From Cutaneotrichosporon cavernicola (lineage: Eukaryota > Basidiomycota > Tremellomycetes > Trichosporonales > Trichosporonaceae): DNA of 64,000 nt. Below, in pieces: positions 1-9,882 of the stretch. Location of the stretch: positions 3,534,001 to 3,598,000 of the forward strand of contig NC_083393.1 in assembly GCF_030864355.1 (NCBI RefSeq), given 5' to 3'. The position numbers were made by a program, and so were the translations under genes. Each line of letters begins with the position of its first letter. Positions within the stretch are counted from its first letter, which is position 1. The notes under the pieces were generated by a model. The model did no database searches, was not told where the DNA came from, and was given only the letters and a program-made list of their open reading frames with translations.

Positions 1-68
1 ACGAGTACCGCGCCGAGATTGGACCAGAGCGGGCTGCCATCGAGACGACACTGAGCGGTGGGTTGTAA
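1..68 (+). CDS. 3' end of an F-box-like family protein (partial)
   Basis: Only the last 21 codons and the TAA stop (66-68) are inside the window; the gene begins further left. The tail reads GPERAAIETT followed by LSGGL. This matches the C-termini of the intact paralogues at 8.4-9.7 kb (GPERAGIETM) and 9.9-11.3 kb (GPERAGIETT), so it belongs to the same locally expanded family. Nothing else can be said of its domains. The function of this tail is unknown. Confidence 0.75.
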   Translation, partial: EYRAEIGPERAAIETTLSGGL

Positions 69-374
69 GGAGGTTGTTGGCGGCGGATGGAATAGAGAAA
101 CCAAGATGTCATTCTGCGTTGTAGGACCGATTGAAGCCGACTTAGTGGTGACTGGCGGGGCGGAAACGCGGCACGAAGAGGTGATGGAGAGAGTTTGACC
201 CCATTTTGCATGCGGCCTGGTGATGAGCATGTGTCACATGAGAAACCATAGCGTGAGCTTGGAGCGGAGGGATGGGGGCTCACAAGCCGGCGAATCTGGA
301 CGACTCGGTCGCTGATCGTCGACCGTCGAGCTGGCTCGGATCCACCCTCTAAGCACGACCCCTCTAACGTCCAA
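69..374. other. Intergenic, no gene seen
   Basis: Downstream of the partial F-box-like gene and before the tRNA-Glu trailer. No convincing coding frame or RNA gene was found. Confidence 0.5.
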
Positions 375-397
375 AAGCATCCAAAAGGTGGATGCTT
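375..397 (-). terminator. Trailer hairpin and Pol III stop of tRNA-Glu
   Basis: On the minus strand, 12 nt past the discriminator base, a perfect 9-bp inverted repeat (AAGCATCCA / TGGATGCTT) closes a loop that begins the run CCTTTT. A second TTTT follows the stem closely. The T-runs are what RNA polymerase III needs to stop. Whether the stem acts in termination or in trailer processing is inference. Confidence 0.55.
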
Positions 398-409
398 CGA
401 ACACCCTCG

Positions 410-522
410 TTCTCCACCAGGGAGTTGAACCCTGCTCTTTCGCGGTCATGCCATGCTCCATGAAGGAACTCCGGCAGCTCTCGACTGAGAGGCGAATATA
501 CTAACCGATATACTAGTGAAGA
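410..522 (-). tRNA. tRNA-Glu(CTC) with a 41-nt intron
   Basis: The acceptor strands TCTTCAC (522-516) and GTGGAGA (417-411) pair over seven positions with one G-T, followed by discriminator A at 410. The anticodon stem TTCGC/GCGAA closes a loop with CTC at positions 34-36. The intron (485-445) starts one base after the anticodon, the standard eukaryotic site. The T arm has a CAGGG/CCCTG stem and loop TTCAACT, which also gives a good B box; the D-arm region GTATATCGGTTAGTATAT serves as A box. Without the intron the RNA is 72 nt including the discriminator. Confidence 0.9.
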
Positions 523-1249
523 GGCGTTGAAACCTTAACGAGTTGGAGCCGCCAGATTCGTCGGGGAGGTCTGCGGGTACGGCAGGTGCCAGCGCTGCGG
601 TCCCGTAGTGGATTTGCATAAAACGGTAGTTACGGGATATGGCTCTTTGTGTCCAGAGGTCGGTGCGTAGGGAGGCGCAGGCACAGAGTAGTGGCCTGCA
701 AACTGACGTCGTTCATTACTGATGAACTTGCGTAATTGGGATAGGGCTGGATAGCTGGACCAAGGTCAATCCGTGAGAGAGAGGCCTACATGTATCGGGG
801 TACACCACTTCACAGCCTTGGGGGTGGAATCAGCGACTCTGAGAAAAACGATACAACCTTGACGCTCGTGAGGTTGGATTGCGGAATGTGGAATGTGGAA
901 TGCGAAATGGCGGAATGGCGGAACCGGATAACAAGCTTAATCCCATCGACTAAACACGGCTCAGCGGACAATGTAGGGCAGTTTCCCCGCTGTGCCTTCG
1001 ATACACTCGTGCGCTCATCCGCAACCTCCGGGACCTGTGCGGAATATCTGCCGTGTTACATTACTTGTTGGCCGGTAGTGCGTGTCCTCAACCTCTGGTC
1101 GCATCCGGGCGATAATGTGGCATCGGCCGCAGTTCGGGATGGAGCTGTGCGTCCCCCGATCTTCCGAGTCGGTGTGGATCTTTCATCAGACCTATACCGG
1201 TTGTACCCAAGTTTTCGCGGCGGGACTATAGTATCGACGACGTGTGGAA
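523..1249. other. Intergenic, no gene seen
   Basis: No frame here resembles the neighbouring families, and no RNA gene was recognised. Confidence 0.4.
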
Positions 1250-1840
1250 GAGCAGTCTGTGACTAGAACGCCACTGGTTGAAGGAGAGGGAACTGTACGG
1301 AGCCGCGGAGAACGGCTCTCAGCCCTCTCAGCTCTTATACACTCCTTGACATCGATTCCGACGAGGATTACCCTGGCACCACCACTCATATCATGTTCAG
1401 GGTCGGCAGTTTGGGCTCCACGAATCCAGTCGGGAGGGAGGTGAAGAGGACGATGGTGTCGAATGCGGCGTTGAGGAGATAGAAGTCTCCTCTCCCAAGG
1501 GAGGTCAGGCAGTGATGTGGATGTTGGGGGTGCTGATACGCCCGAAGGAGAGGGGAGTGGATGGGTCAAGGGGGAGTACCGCCTTGGGGTTCATGAGGTC
1601 GACCGCCTCGTAGGGGGTAAGAGTGAGTGGGCCGCCTGTTCAGTTCGCGAAGGCTGGGAGGCGGCCACCGTGATGGCACCGCACGTCGTTCCTGACAATG
1701 AGGTGTCCCGAAGCGAGAATGGCGTCGGCGCTGTCCCGGATGTCTCGGGATGTGGTGCGGAGTGCGACAGAGAGCCGTACGGCGCCAACGTCGATGACTC
1801 GGTCAAGGAGGTGAGGGTAGGCTGTGGTGTCAGGTATCAA
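1250..1840 (-). pseudogene. Decayed F-box-like family copy 1
   Basis: Pieces of the local F-box-like family lie in order on the minus strand but in different frames. At 1840-1650 there is an N-terminal piece (AYPHLLDRVID, then ALRTTSRDIRDSADAILA). At about 1480-1420 a middle piece reads FDTIVLFTSLP, like the LVVFSTLPELW segment of the paralogue at 9.9 kb. At about 1390-1350 a piece reads ARVILVGIDV, like the ITLVGLEVF segment. Stops and frameshifts separate them and no splice signals repair all the breaks, so I read it as a dead copy. It is shorter than the intact genes (417-466 codons). Confidence 0.6.
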
Positions 1841-2039
1841 CGAGGACGTTGATGATGAAGTGGGTCCGAGGTGATGCAGAGGTTGGGAGTTGGGCGCGTT
1901 TGGAAGTGATTACGGTGTCGAGGCATGGGCCGACTTGACATAGGCAATGATACAAAGTGATGTTGTTCAATTGCTTAGGTGTCTCGTAGAATCCCTGCAA
2001 CGCAACATGTTGCCGACTCTAGCGACTCTATGCCAACGG

Positions 2040-2905
2040 CTGATCCATCTCCAGCGCCGCGCTTTCTGCCCAAGTGGGCGCGGTACTCGCGGATGGAGAA
2101 CCGCAAGGCTTGCAGCGATCGCGGCTGCCCAGCGTAGAAAACGTTGCGCTCGAAGACCAATATCTGGGGTCATACAGTATTGAACAGGGGGTGAGATGGT
2201 TCCGAAGCCGACCAGAGTAACCTTGGTACCAGAGTGGAGCTCCCGGCGGACGCACTCAGAAACGCAGTCGGGCATCTTATGGAGAGGAAAACACACAGTT
2301 GGGAGTGTCGCCAAGCTTGATCGCGCGACAGGGGGCGTGGGCTCTACCGACGGGTGGAGGATCCATACTGATTCATGGACCAGTGGAACGGTGTCGATCC
2401 GTCCGGGGCGGAGAAGGGTACGGTCTGCTGGGTGATAGGAGATATTGCCAACCAGACGGTGGAGAGGACTCGGAGCAGGGAGGGGGGTCTTCAAGTGGGA
2501 GCAGAGGTGGGGGAGGGGCGAGAAAGAGCCGAGAGTGTCGATACGTGGTTCGAGCCAGTACTGCCTAAAACGATCAATGTAGGATTCGTGGATAAGAAGG
2601 CCGCGTATTATACGCGAACTGAAGGGTCCGGATACGAGCTGTTGAGGTCAGGACGCTGCACACCAGACCTATGAGCTCGGCAGCCTTTGCATTGGCGCGT
2701 CCAACCTTCCAGTTCGCAGAGGGAGGAACACGTATTTGAAGAACCCTATTGCGTTCGGCGCAGATGACGGCGTCGCCTGCCGCAAGCCGGATGTCGGCGC
2801 GCTAGCGCAGATAGCGGGACGGAACGGAACACGACAAGGACTTGGTAGGGCGCGTGGTCGATTATGAGATCGAGAATGTGGGGGTATCCCGAAGCGTTGA
2901 GCCTG
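2040..2905 (-). pseudogene. Decayed F-box-like family copy 2
   Basis: A second minus-strand remnant of the same family. The N-terminal piece reads YPHILDLIIDHAPYQVLVVF (about 2893-2834), aligning with FPHIVDLIFKFAPHASLLRL of the intact gene at 9.9 kb. A shifted frame continues with ADIRLAAGDAVICAE, like ADQWLVAGRLIVT. Further down are KVTLVGFG (about 2225) and EYRAHLGRKRGAG (about 2090-2050), the counterpart of the FRAELGPERAGIE tail. Head, core and tail are in the right order but broken by at least three frame changes, so this is a full-length but inactivated copy. Confidence 0.65.
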
Positions 2906-2994
2906 GTACAATAGACAGTATATGAAAGAGTGACAAAGTGGGCAAGTTAGTAATTGGAGAAAAGGAAGGTAAAGTTACGTGTGCTTTAAGTGCA

Positions 2995-3240
2995 AGTTGA
3001 TGAGGGTGCGAGGGAAGGTAACACCAGGAAGGGAAGGTTAGACGTAGTGCGTTCTCGTCGTCTCGAGCTCTGAACGCCCCAGACAAACGTTGGCGCAGTG
3101 CTCGACGAAGGTGACGGTGTCTAGCCGCTCGTGGCGAGTCCCGGGATGCGGTGCGCAGCGCAATGAGCGCATCGTGAGGCGCAAGCTCGATAAATCGCTC
3201 CATCATGTGGGGGTTAGCGGCGGCGTCCAGGATGGGATTG
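2995..3240 (-). pseudogene. Decayed F-box-like family copy 3 (N-terminal fragment)
   Basis: Only the head of the family is recognisable: ILDAAANPHMMERFIELAPH then DALIALRTASRD, close to the MLDAAVFEHLIRLIFAYAPH start of the gene at 8.4 kb. Downstream the frame loses resemblance, and after about 90 bp decayed copy 2 begins on the same strand. It may be a tandem duplicate that lost its 3' part, or the head of copy 2 duplicated on its own. Confidence 0.55.
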
Positions 3241-3520
3241 TGGGATAGTGTGGGGTTGTTATATGATGTGGATTGCAGCTTATTCAGGTTGACCAGTCCA
3301 ATCTTATGGTAAGATGTGAGAATGAGAGGAGAACAAGAGTCAGATGTTAAAGAGATGAAACCAAAGACGCAAGTGTCAAAGTGAAGATTCAAGTGGTGCG
3401 GACACCCTGCCGATCATTGCCGATTCTTCCTTTGATTCCACGACAATTCGTTGTAACCTCATCCCTCATTCTCCTGCTCCTCCTCATCCTCCTCCCAACT
3501 CTCTCTCTCCCTCTCTCTCT

Positions 3521-4807
3521 ATGCCCACCCTCGACGCATTAGCCTACCCCCACCTCCTCGACACCGTCATCTCACATGCCTCCCCCTCCACCCTGCAATC
3601 CCTCTCCCACACCTGCCGCACCCTACACACTCGCCTAACCCCTCTCCTCCACGAGCATGTAACCCTCCGCGCCGCCCGTTTCCGGGGCGAGGTCACCTCT
3701 CCCCTCCCACCCTTTACACGACTCCGCACTCTTCGACCATGTACCGACGAGCCTGCCCTCCATCTATCTCATACCAGAATCCTAGACCTCTGCGCCGCTT
3801 ACGGGTATGGCCGACCAGCCGTATTCCCGTCCCTCAAGATCATTCGGCATCCACTCGCATACCGAACTTGGCCAATGCCGCGGTTTCCTCCCCCTCCTGA
3901 GCGTCGAGTGTCTGAAGATGGCCAATTTCTTCCGCCGGAGAGATGGGAGAGGATAGAGGAGGGAGTGTACGTCGCGTACCTCCATCTCACGCATCCGCGG
4001 TGGCATGAAGAAAACGACGTGCCGGGACTGTATATCGATCCGCCAGAGGGGACGCGCCGCCTCGTGCTGCGGTTGAAGTGGGATCCCAACTATCCGAGGG
4101 TTCGGTATGCGGATGTCGTCGTCGGCGAGGTGGCGATGCATGCCGACATTGTCGTTGTTTTCGAGCCTGTGCGCGTCGAACCGCTGGGCGAGCCGACGTC
4201 GCGGGACTCTGAGGAGGGGAGTGGGTCATGGAATCGACGCCGCCGGTCATCCAGCCCAACACGGCCTATGAAACGTCCCCGCCACTCCTCGCCCAACCCC
4301 ACTCCAACATTACATACCCGCGCACCATCCACGACCGAGCCTGATCCGGACACATACCATGACCCGCTGCGTGGCTTCGGTATCTTCGGCAACTTGTGCT
4401 ACGCGCTCATGAACCGGGTCATCGAGCAGGGTGCGGCCGTTTGTTTCGTCGGCGTCGAGGCTTGCAACCGGCGCGAGTTGTTCTTCCCACCAGCCCAGGA
4501 GGATACGGCTGCAGCTGCGCGAACAATGTTGGGAATCGTACTCGATTCGGTGCTTGTTCTCCCAGAGGAGTTTGGGTGGGATTGTATCCACGCATGGAGG
4601 AGTAGGGAGATGGGTGAGGGATGGTTTGATGGGCTTGTTGCGACGGGCATGCGACGGCACTTTCGTTTCGAGAGTGCTGAGGCTTGGCGGAACGAGGAAG
4701 GAGAGCTGCGTCAATTGGAGAGTGGGAAGATTGCATGGGAGGAGTACGAGGAGCGGATGCGCGACAGTGCTGGGGTTACCGAGAGGATGGTGGCGCGGTT
4801 CGGATGA
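3521..4807 (+). CDS. F-box-like family protein, 428 aa
   Basis: Single-exon gene. The first 50 residues (LDALAYPHLLDTVISHASP, then TLQSLSHTCRTLHTRL) have the leucine pattern of a degenerate F-box, a module that usually links substrate adaptors to an SCF ubiquitin ligase; this role is inference. Residues of about 225-270 are a basic, Ser/Pro-rich low-complexity insert (RRRRSSSPTRPMKRPRH). A hydrophobic VCFVGVEAC near residue 305 matches the core motif of the other family members. The GPERAGIET tail is absent, so with the gene at 16.2 kb it forms a second subfamily. The start is the first ATG after a CT-rich leader (about 3480-3520). Confidence 0.75.
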   Translation: MPTLDALAYPHLLDTVISHASPSTLQSLSHTCRTLHTRLTPLLHEHVTLRAARFRGEVTSPLPPFTRLRTLRPCTDEPALHLSHTRILDLCAAYGYGRPAVFPSLKIIRHPLAYRTWPMPRFPPPPERRVSEDGQFLPPERWERIEEGVYVAYLHLTHPRWHEENDVPGLYIDPPEGTRRLVLRLKWDPNYPRVRYADVVVGEVAMHADIVVVFEPVRVEPLGEPTSRDSEEGSGSWNRRRRSSSPTRPMKRPRHSSPNPTPTLHTRAPSTTEPDPDTYHDPLRGFGIFGNLCYALMNRVIEQGAAVCFVGVEACNRRELFFPPAQEDTAAAARTMLGIVLDSVLVLPEEFGWDCIHAWRSREMGEGWFDGLVATGMRRHFRFESAEAWRNEEGELRQLESGKIAWEEYEERMRDSAGVTERMVARFG

Positions 4808-4972
4808 GCCTGCCATTCCGCCGTGGTGTTGTACTTGACAATGTCAAAATGATTCAAATGTCACTGCGGGTTGTCTCAAATGCGATGCATGCTCATCACG
4901 GGGGCAACAAGGTCCATGGATTAGTTGGGTAGGTGGTTGACTACAATGTTTCATACAGCGGGCCGACTCGAG

Positions 4973-7513
4973 TTACGCCTTGGAGACGCACACGGTCGGG
5001 AACTGGCCGACGCGGCCGACCTGGTTCTCATCCCCGCCTGCAGAGATGACACCACGCGCCCACCCGTCGTCGTAGATCTCGTGCACCGTCAGCGTCATTC
5101 CCGGCACAAGGGTGAGTTCGTCGACGAGCGCGGCATTGTACGGGTGCTGGGCGACGACCTGCGAGCCCTCCTCGATCCAGAGGCCGCTGCCCTTTGGTAG
5201 CTCGAGGCGCTGCAGGCGAGTCGTGTCTGCGCCCGCAGCGGCAGAGGCAGCAGCAGCAGCCGATGCGCCAGCACCGACACCGGCCATGTTTGCGGCATTG
5301 GAGGGAGCAGCGGCGGCTGGGGCAGGAACCATGGCAGGGCCGGCCTGGGGGGCAGCGGCAAGCGCAGCCATAGGGCCAGGGGCGTGGGGTAGGGCGCGAG
5401 GCGGCGAGGCAGGCGGTGCGGATGTCGAGCTGTGCGTGTATGCCGACTGGGGCGACCTGGGAGAAGTGCTCGTAGGAGGCGTAGGTAACGGGCGAGGAGG
5501 CGATGACGGAACGTGAGGGAACGCGGCCGCTGTGGGCGTGGTCGAAGGGTGCTGCTGAGGCATCGACTGATGAGGGACGGTGATGGGAGCGGGCGGCGAA
5601 ACGTTACGTTTAGCGGGAGGCGAAGGAGCATCACGACGCTGCTTGTTGGCAGCAACAGCAGCACCACCAACAACAGCGGCACCGGCCGCAGCAGCACCAA
5701 CCATCGCACCACCGTGGCTATGCGAAGAGCCAGAGGAGGGAACGCCGCTAGCGAGACCGGGAGCACCGACACCAGAGGCCGTAGGGCCAGCAACAGACGG
5801 GTTGGTAACGAAGTTTGAGGAGGCCGGGGCAGCGGGAGACGCAGTGGGTCCAGTACCCGAGGCGGCAAAGTTGGACGTGTGCGGGGCTCCCGCCTGCGCA
5901 GAGTGTCCAGCGGCAGCGGCACCCCCAGCGCCCGCGAGCGCGCCCGTAGCCGCAGCTGCGCCAACAGGGACAGTCGTCATGGTCTGCGAGCGGTCGACAG
6001 GAGCCTCGGGAATGGTGCCGCTCCGAACCTCGGGAGAGTTCTGAGCTGAGTTATCGGGTGTCGTCTGGCGCCATCCAGTCTCGTGGTTCTTCTCCTCAGG
6101 CGACATGAGTAGACGTCCGTTGGACTCCTTGTTGTTGCGCTTGCGGCGCCACAGGCAGAACGCGAGAAAGGCAATCTGATTGACGTCAGCCAATGCTGTA
6201 CAGTGCGCAAGACGCAGCGACTCACCAGAGCAATACCGCCCACAACACCAACGACAATACCGGCGATCGCACCACCCGAGATGCCCTTGCTACTGGAGCT
6301 CTTCTTCGAAGCGCCGGGGGTGGCGGTGCTGGTGGCAGCCGCAGAAGAGAGCGCGGAGGCGTCAAGGCCACAAAGTCCGCTGATGTCAAAGTTGGCTGAT
6401 GCCGTCAGCCCAAACTAAAGTCACAGGCACCCGGCGTGGGCGATCGGGGAAATCACGGGAGGAGAAACTCACGCTCAGCGCAGCACTGCTCGGGGGAGGT
6501 CGCGCACAGCTGGCACACCTGGGCAGTCGAGTTCGAGAAGCCGCAGTTGTGCTCGTTCATGTCACCAGAGACGCAGGTCGCTGCCGTTGACGAGGCGCCC
6601 GCCGAGCAAGCGGCATAGTCGGCGGAAATCTGATTGTTACGGGCACCGTTGGTGCGGTCCCTCCCGCAGATGGTCGAGTTGGATGCAATGTCCTGCAGCG
6701 ACTGCTGGTTCTGATCGCATGTTGACGCGCATACCTGCTTGGGAAGAACAGCTGCCGCGCCCTCTGTTATATTAGCATGAACCTGGGGTTTTGAGAGTGG
6801 GGGATCATCGAAAAAGCGCCAAGCCTCCATCAAACTGCGCTCCCTGGCCAAAGTCACAATAAACTCGACTTGTGCGTCAAGTGTGCCAACAACGTTCGAA
6901 TACACAGCTCATCACTGCTGCTTTGGCACGTTGTCCACTGAAAGAATGAGGCCCTCGCCATCTCGCCTAAACAATGTGGTGCGCCACCTCAGCCAGCGTA
7001 ATTCGGCCTCCAGCCACCCTGCATTACAAGCTGGAAGACGTCCCAAGTCTCCTGCCAGTTCCGCAACCAGAAACACCCCCACAGAGTTCCATCATCCAGA
7101 CTCACGGAAAGTTTGAATGCAGGTCAAAGAGCCAGCGGTACTGGTCCAGATCCCACAGAGAACAGTGCGCTCGTAGCGAATAGTAGTCGACTTTGCATTG
7201 TTGCATCCCATGGTGTTGCCGAGCTTGGTGGTGGCAATATTGTTGATGTACTGGAGGCCATAGCGGTCAAAGTCTTGAACATCGTAGACTTTCGAGAAGA
7301 ACGGGTAGGTGTCTGTGTTGTCGTTGACATTGACATACGAACCCTCGACTGCGTATGTGAGTGATGGCACTAAAGTAAAGACTCACAGCCTGGGCACAGA
7401 GAGCTTCCTGTGAGGTAGAAGCAGCCGCTGGTTGGGTCGAGCGACTGAGCGACGGCGGGAGCGGCCATTGCGAACAAAGTCGCCATTGCCGCAGTGGCCT
7501 TGAGGCGTGTCAT
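4973..7513 (-). CDS. Single-pass membrane protein: cysteine-rich ectodomain, TM, SH3 domain
   Basis: Five exons give 677 aa: 7513-7387, 7348-7106, 6763-6473, 6395-6226, 6175-4973; all boundaries are GT-AG and keep the frame. Residues 1-22 are a signal peptide (MTRLKATAAMATLFAMAAPA). A cysteine-rich extracellular region (about 25-240) follows, then Ser-rich linker, a TM helix (GGAIAGIVVGVVGG onward) and a basic stop-transfer CLWRRKRNNK. The long cytosolic part is Ala/Pro/Ser-rich and ends in an SH3 domain (last 75 residues; AQHPYNAALVDELTL, DDGWARG, GQFPTVCV). SH3 domains bind proline-rich partners, so this could be a surface sensor or scaffold analogous in layout to Sho1-type proteins; no homology to Sho1 is claimed. 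Intron 2 is 342 nt, unusually long here. Confidence 0.82.
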
Positions 7514-8443
7514 GGCTGCCTTGAAGGAGGAATGAGTGTGTTTGGCGGTGAGAGGACGCTGAAGGGTTGAAGAGGTAGCCAGTGGAGAGGAAGGAGGAGT
7601 ATGAGGTGATGGAGTGTTGAGGAGGGATAAAAGTAAAGTGTTAATATGTAGATTATCAACAACGTTGCAAGTTGCAAGTTGAATAGAGAGACAGACAGAG
7701 AGTGATCAAAGAGTCACAGAGGCAGTGTGTGGGACGGGCACAGTTCAGGGAATCACTGCTTAGGCTCGGCATTCAGGGTAAACATCGATCAATTCCCCAG
7801 TGATGGCGCGCCTAATTCTAACGTTTTATTCTCCACGCGATTGCATGCCTAAAAGTTGTTTACTATGTTTTGAAACCTTTACGGTGCCTATATTTCCAAC
7901 CCATTGAGCTTGGGTTCGATCCAGACCGCCGTCTCGAGAGGCTCAAGTACTTTGGGGTCGTTGAAGTTTGCTTGTTCCTGGATACGACCCAACAAACAGA
8001 AACACAACTCAAAACTTCAACTCTAGCTCGCGGCTCATAAGTTTGGCAGTCTCTGTCTCTCAGCTCGTAGTATCACAGTCAAGGCAGTACTACGGAGCTG
8101 TTGGTCGCCGCAGTGATTGAGACGCCGCCTGACCACCACTTTGGTTCCCCCACCCTTGTTGACACCTCTTGATCGACAATCCTAAGGCGGCGAGGTAAAG
8201 TGTTGACCGTTTGCAGTGTCCACCTCGGATCAGAGATCTAACCCACTCACATGCCAATATGCTGGCAGGCTCTAAAGCACATCGGGCCTCTAATACAGCG
8301 CCACTAGCCCCAAGCATGGTAGTGGCAAAGCGGGAGCATGCATCCGCCTAGTGTGCAACCTCGGAACTTGTTCGGGAGCAACCAGCAGCCAGTGGCGTCA
8401 ATCGCATCGACATGACACCTCCAACTCATTCACATCCACCACA
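7514..8443. other. Intergenic between divergent genes
   Basis: It holds the promoters of the SH3 membrane protein (left) and the F-box-like gene (right). No further gene was seen. A T-arm-like word near 7912 does not fold into a tRNA. Confidence 0.45.
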
Positions 8444-9694
8444 ATGATCAAACTAGACGCAATACTCGACCAAGACCCAAAGATTGTCCCAGACAAGGAA
8501 GGCGACCAAGACACTATGCTCGATGCAGCCGTCTTTGAACACCTAATCCGGCTCATCTTCGCGTATGCCCCGCACAAGTCACTCATCCGCCTCCGTGCGG
8601 TCTCGAGAAAGTTCCGCCTCATGGCGGACAAGCGGCTCGTTGCAGACCGCATCATCATCACTACGCTCGATCCTTATTCCAACAGCCACGGCGTCTCCGC
8701 CGAACCTGACGCCCTTGACCCATACTCCCGGTTGAGCGCGCCTGTCATCGTGGTGTCGCCCCAGGGCCGGATCCCAGCGTTTGCTGGGATGGGCCAGGGC
8801 AAAGTCTTCGATCCTACTGCTCACGACATGAGCCTCACGCGTATCATCGACCTCGTAGGTACCCGCACCCTAAGGCCTGAGCCGCGCCGCATCACGTGTC
8901 AACGGTTTGAAACACCTCTCCCGGATGCATGCGACATCCTCGCCGCACCGTCGCTCGACTTGGAACGCCTCACTGTGCGATTCATGCACAATCGCACCTG
9001 TGATCGGGAGACATACCCCCCATCTGAAGGCGAACACCGCTCGGTTGCCGGTACGCCAGGCGCCACAGTCCTGTTTTCACCGCTCCCGCACCTTTTTAGT
9101 TCCCTTTGGCAGGCACCGTCCCTGCTTGAGTGGACAGGTGGCGAGGTCGAGCTGCGCCGGGCGGTCGTCAACATCTCAATCCACCCCGACGATGCGGTGC
9201 CAACTTACGTCTCCATGATGCCTGTCGACGCGGGGGAGGTGATTTGGGTTTTCCACCGCGCCGACAAGCCAATTGCCGACTTGGGAGAGTTCGATGTCAG
9301 GCCCCAGTTGGCACCGCCCAGTGAAGGACGCATCCATATGCTCTCCCTACTTGCGTTCAACATCATCATGCCTGTCTCGGAGGGCGATTATGCCACCATT
9401 GCAGGGCTCGAGGCGTTTGCGGGGTGGCCTGGATGGGAGGTTGGGACGGGTGAGGAGGAATGGGAGGGTATAGTAAAGAAGTTTCGCGAAATGTGCGGGG
9501 GGGCCATACGGTACCACAGGGGGCAACTCGTCGACGTTGAGGAAGCACTGTCCCGGATCACGTTCATGACTCTCGCCGAGCTCCGCGAACAAATCGGTCC
9601 CGAGCGCGCTGGCATCGAGACAATGGTGAGCGGGTCACTGGACGAGTCGATGGGCTTTGTGGGCAGAGGAAGCGAGGGCGAGCACACGAGCTAG
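8444..9694 (+). CDS. F-box-like family protein, about 416 aa
   Basis: Single exon. The head (MLDAAVFEHLIRLIFAYAPH, then LIRLRAVSRKFRLMADKRL) has the leucine/valine pattern of an F-box and aligns nearly residue for residue with the next gene. Middle blocks TVLFSPLPHLF and a C-terminal TFMTLAELREQIGPERAGIE are shared with the paralogue at 9.9-11.3 kb and with the partial gene at the window edge. Three in-frame ATGs are possible (8351, 8444, 8516). I chose 8444 because it directly follows a CA-rich leader (CCACAATG); the family start matches 8516. It lies 188 bp upstream of its paralogue in the same direction, a tandem duplication. Confidence 0.75.
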   Translation: MIKLDAILDQDPKIVPDKEGDQDTMLDAAVFEHLIRLIFAYAPHKSLIRLRAVSRKFRLMADKRLVADRIIITTLDPYSNSHGVSAEPDALDPYSRLSAPVIVVSPQGRIPAFAGMGQGKVFDPTAHDMSLTRIIDLVGTRTLRPEPRRITCQRFETPLPDACDILAAPSLDLERLTVRFMHNRTCDRETYPPSEGEHRSVAGTPGATVLFSPLPHLFSSLWQAPSLLEWTGGEVELRRAVVNISIHPDDAVPTYVSMMPVDAGEVIWVFHRADKPIADLGEFDVRPQLAPPSEGRIHMLSLLAFNIIMPVSEGDYATIAGLEAFAGWPGWEVGTGEEEWEGIVKKFREMCGGAIRYHRGQLVDVEEALSRITFMTLAELREQIGPERAGIETMVSGSLDESMGFVGRGSEGEHTS

Positions 9695-9882
9695 GGCCAA
9701 ACTCGGAAAGTCATCATCGCTATCACTCTTACATCAAATGTCTCAACTGTATATAACTATAGGAGTATTTAATACAATCAACACCATCATCATGACTCAC
9801 TTGTACACTAAATTGACATCGCACCATCGTCCACTTTCACCTTCCCTCTTGTCACATTGTCACTCTCACTTGTTCCCACAAT

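Noticed and set aside
5095..5964. 289-codon minus-strand frame rich in Leu, Arg and Pro
   Set aside because: It is a shifted reading of the Ala/Pro-rich part of the SH3 membrane protein. GC-rich repeats keep several frames open.
7905..7935. T-arm-like word GGGTTCGATCC suggesting a tRNA
   Set aside because: The 5-bp T stem does not pair, and no acceptor or anticodon stem is found around it.
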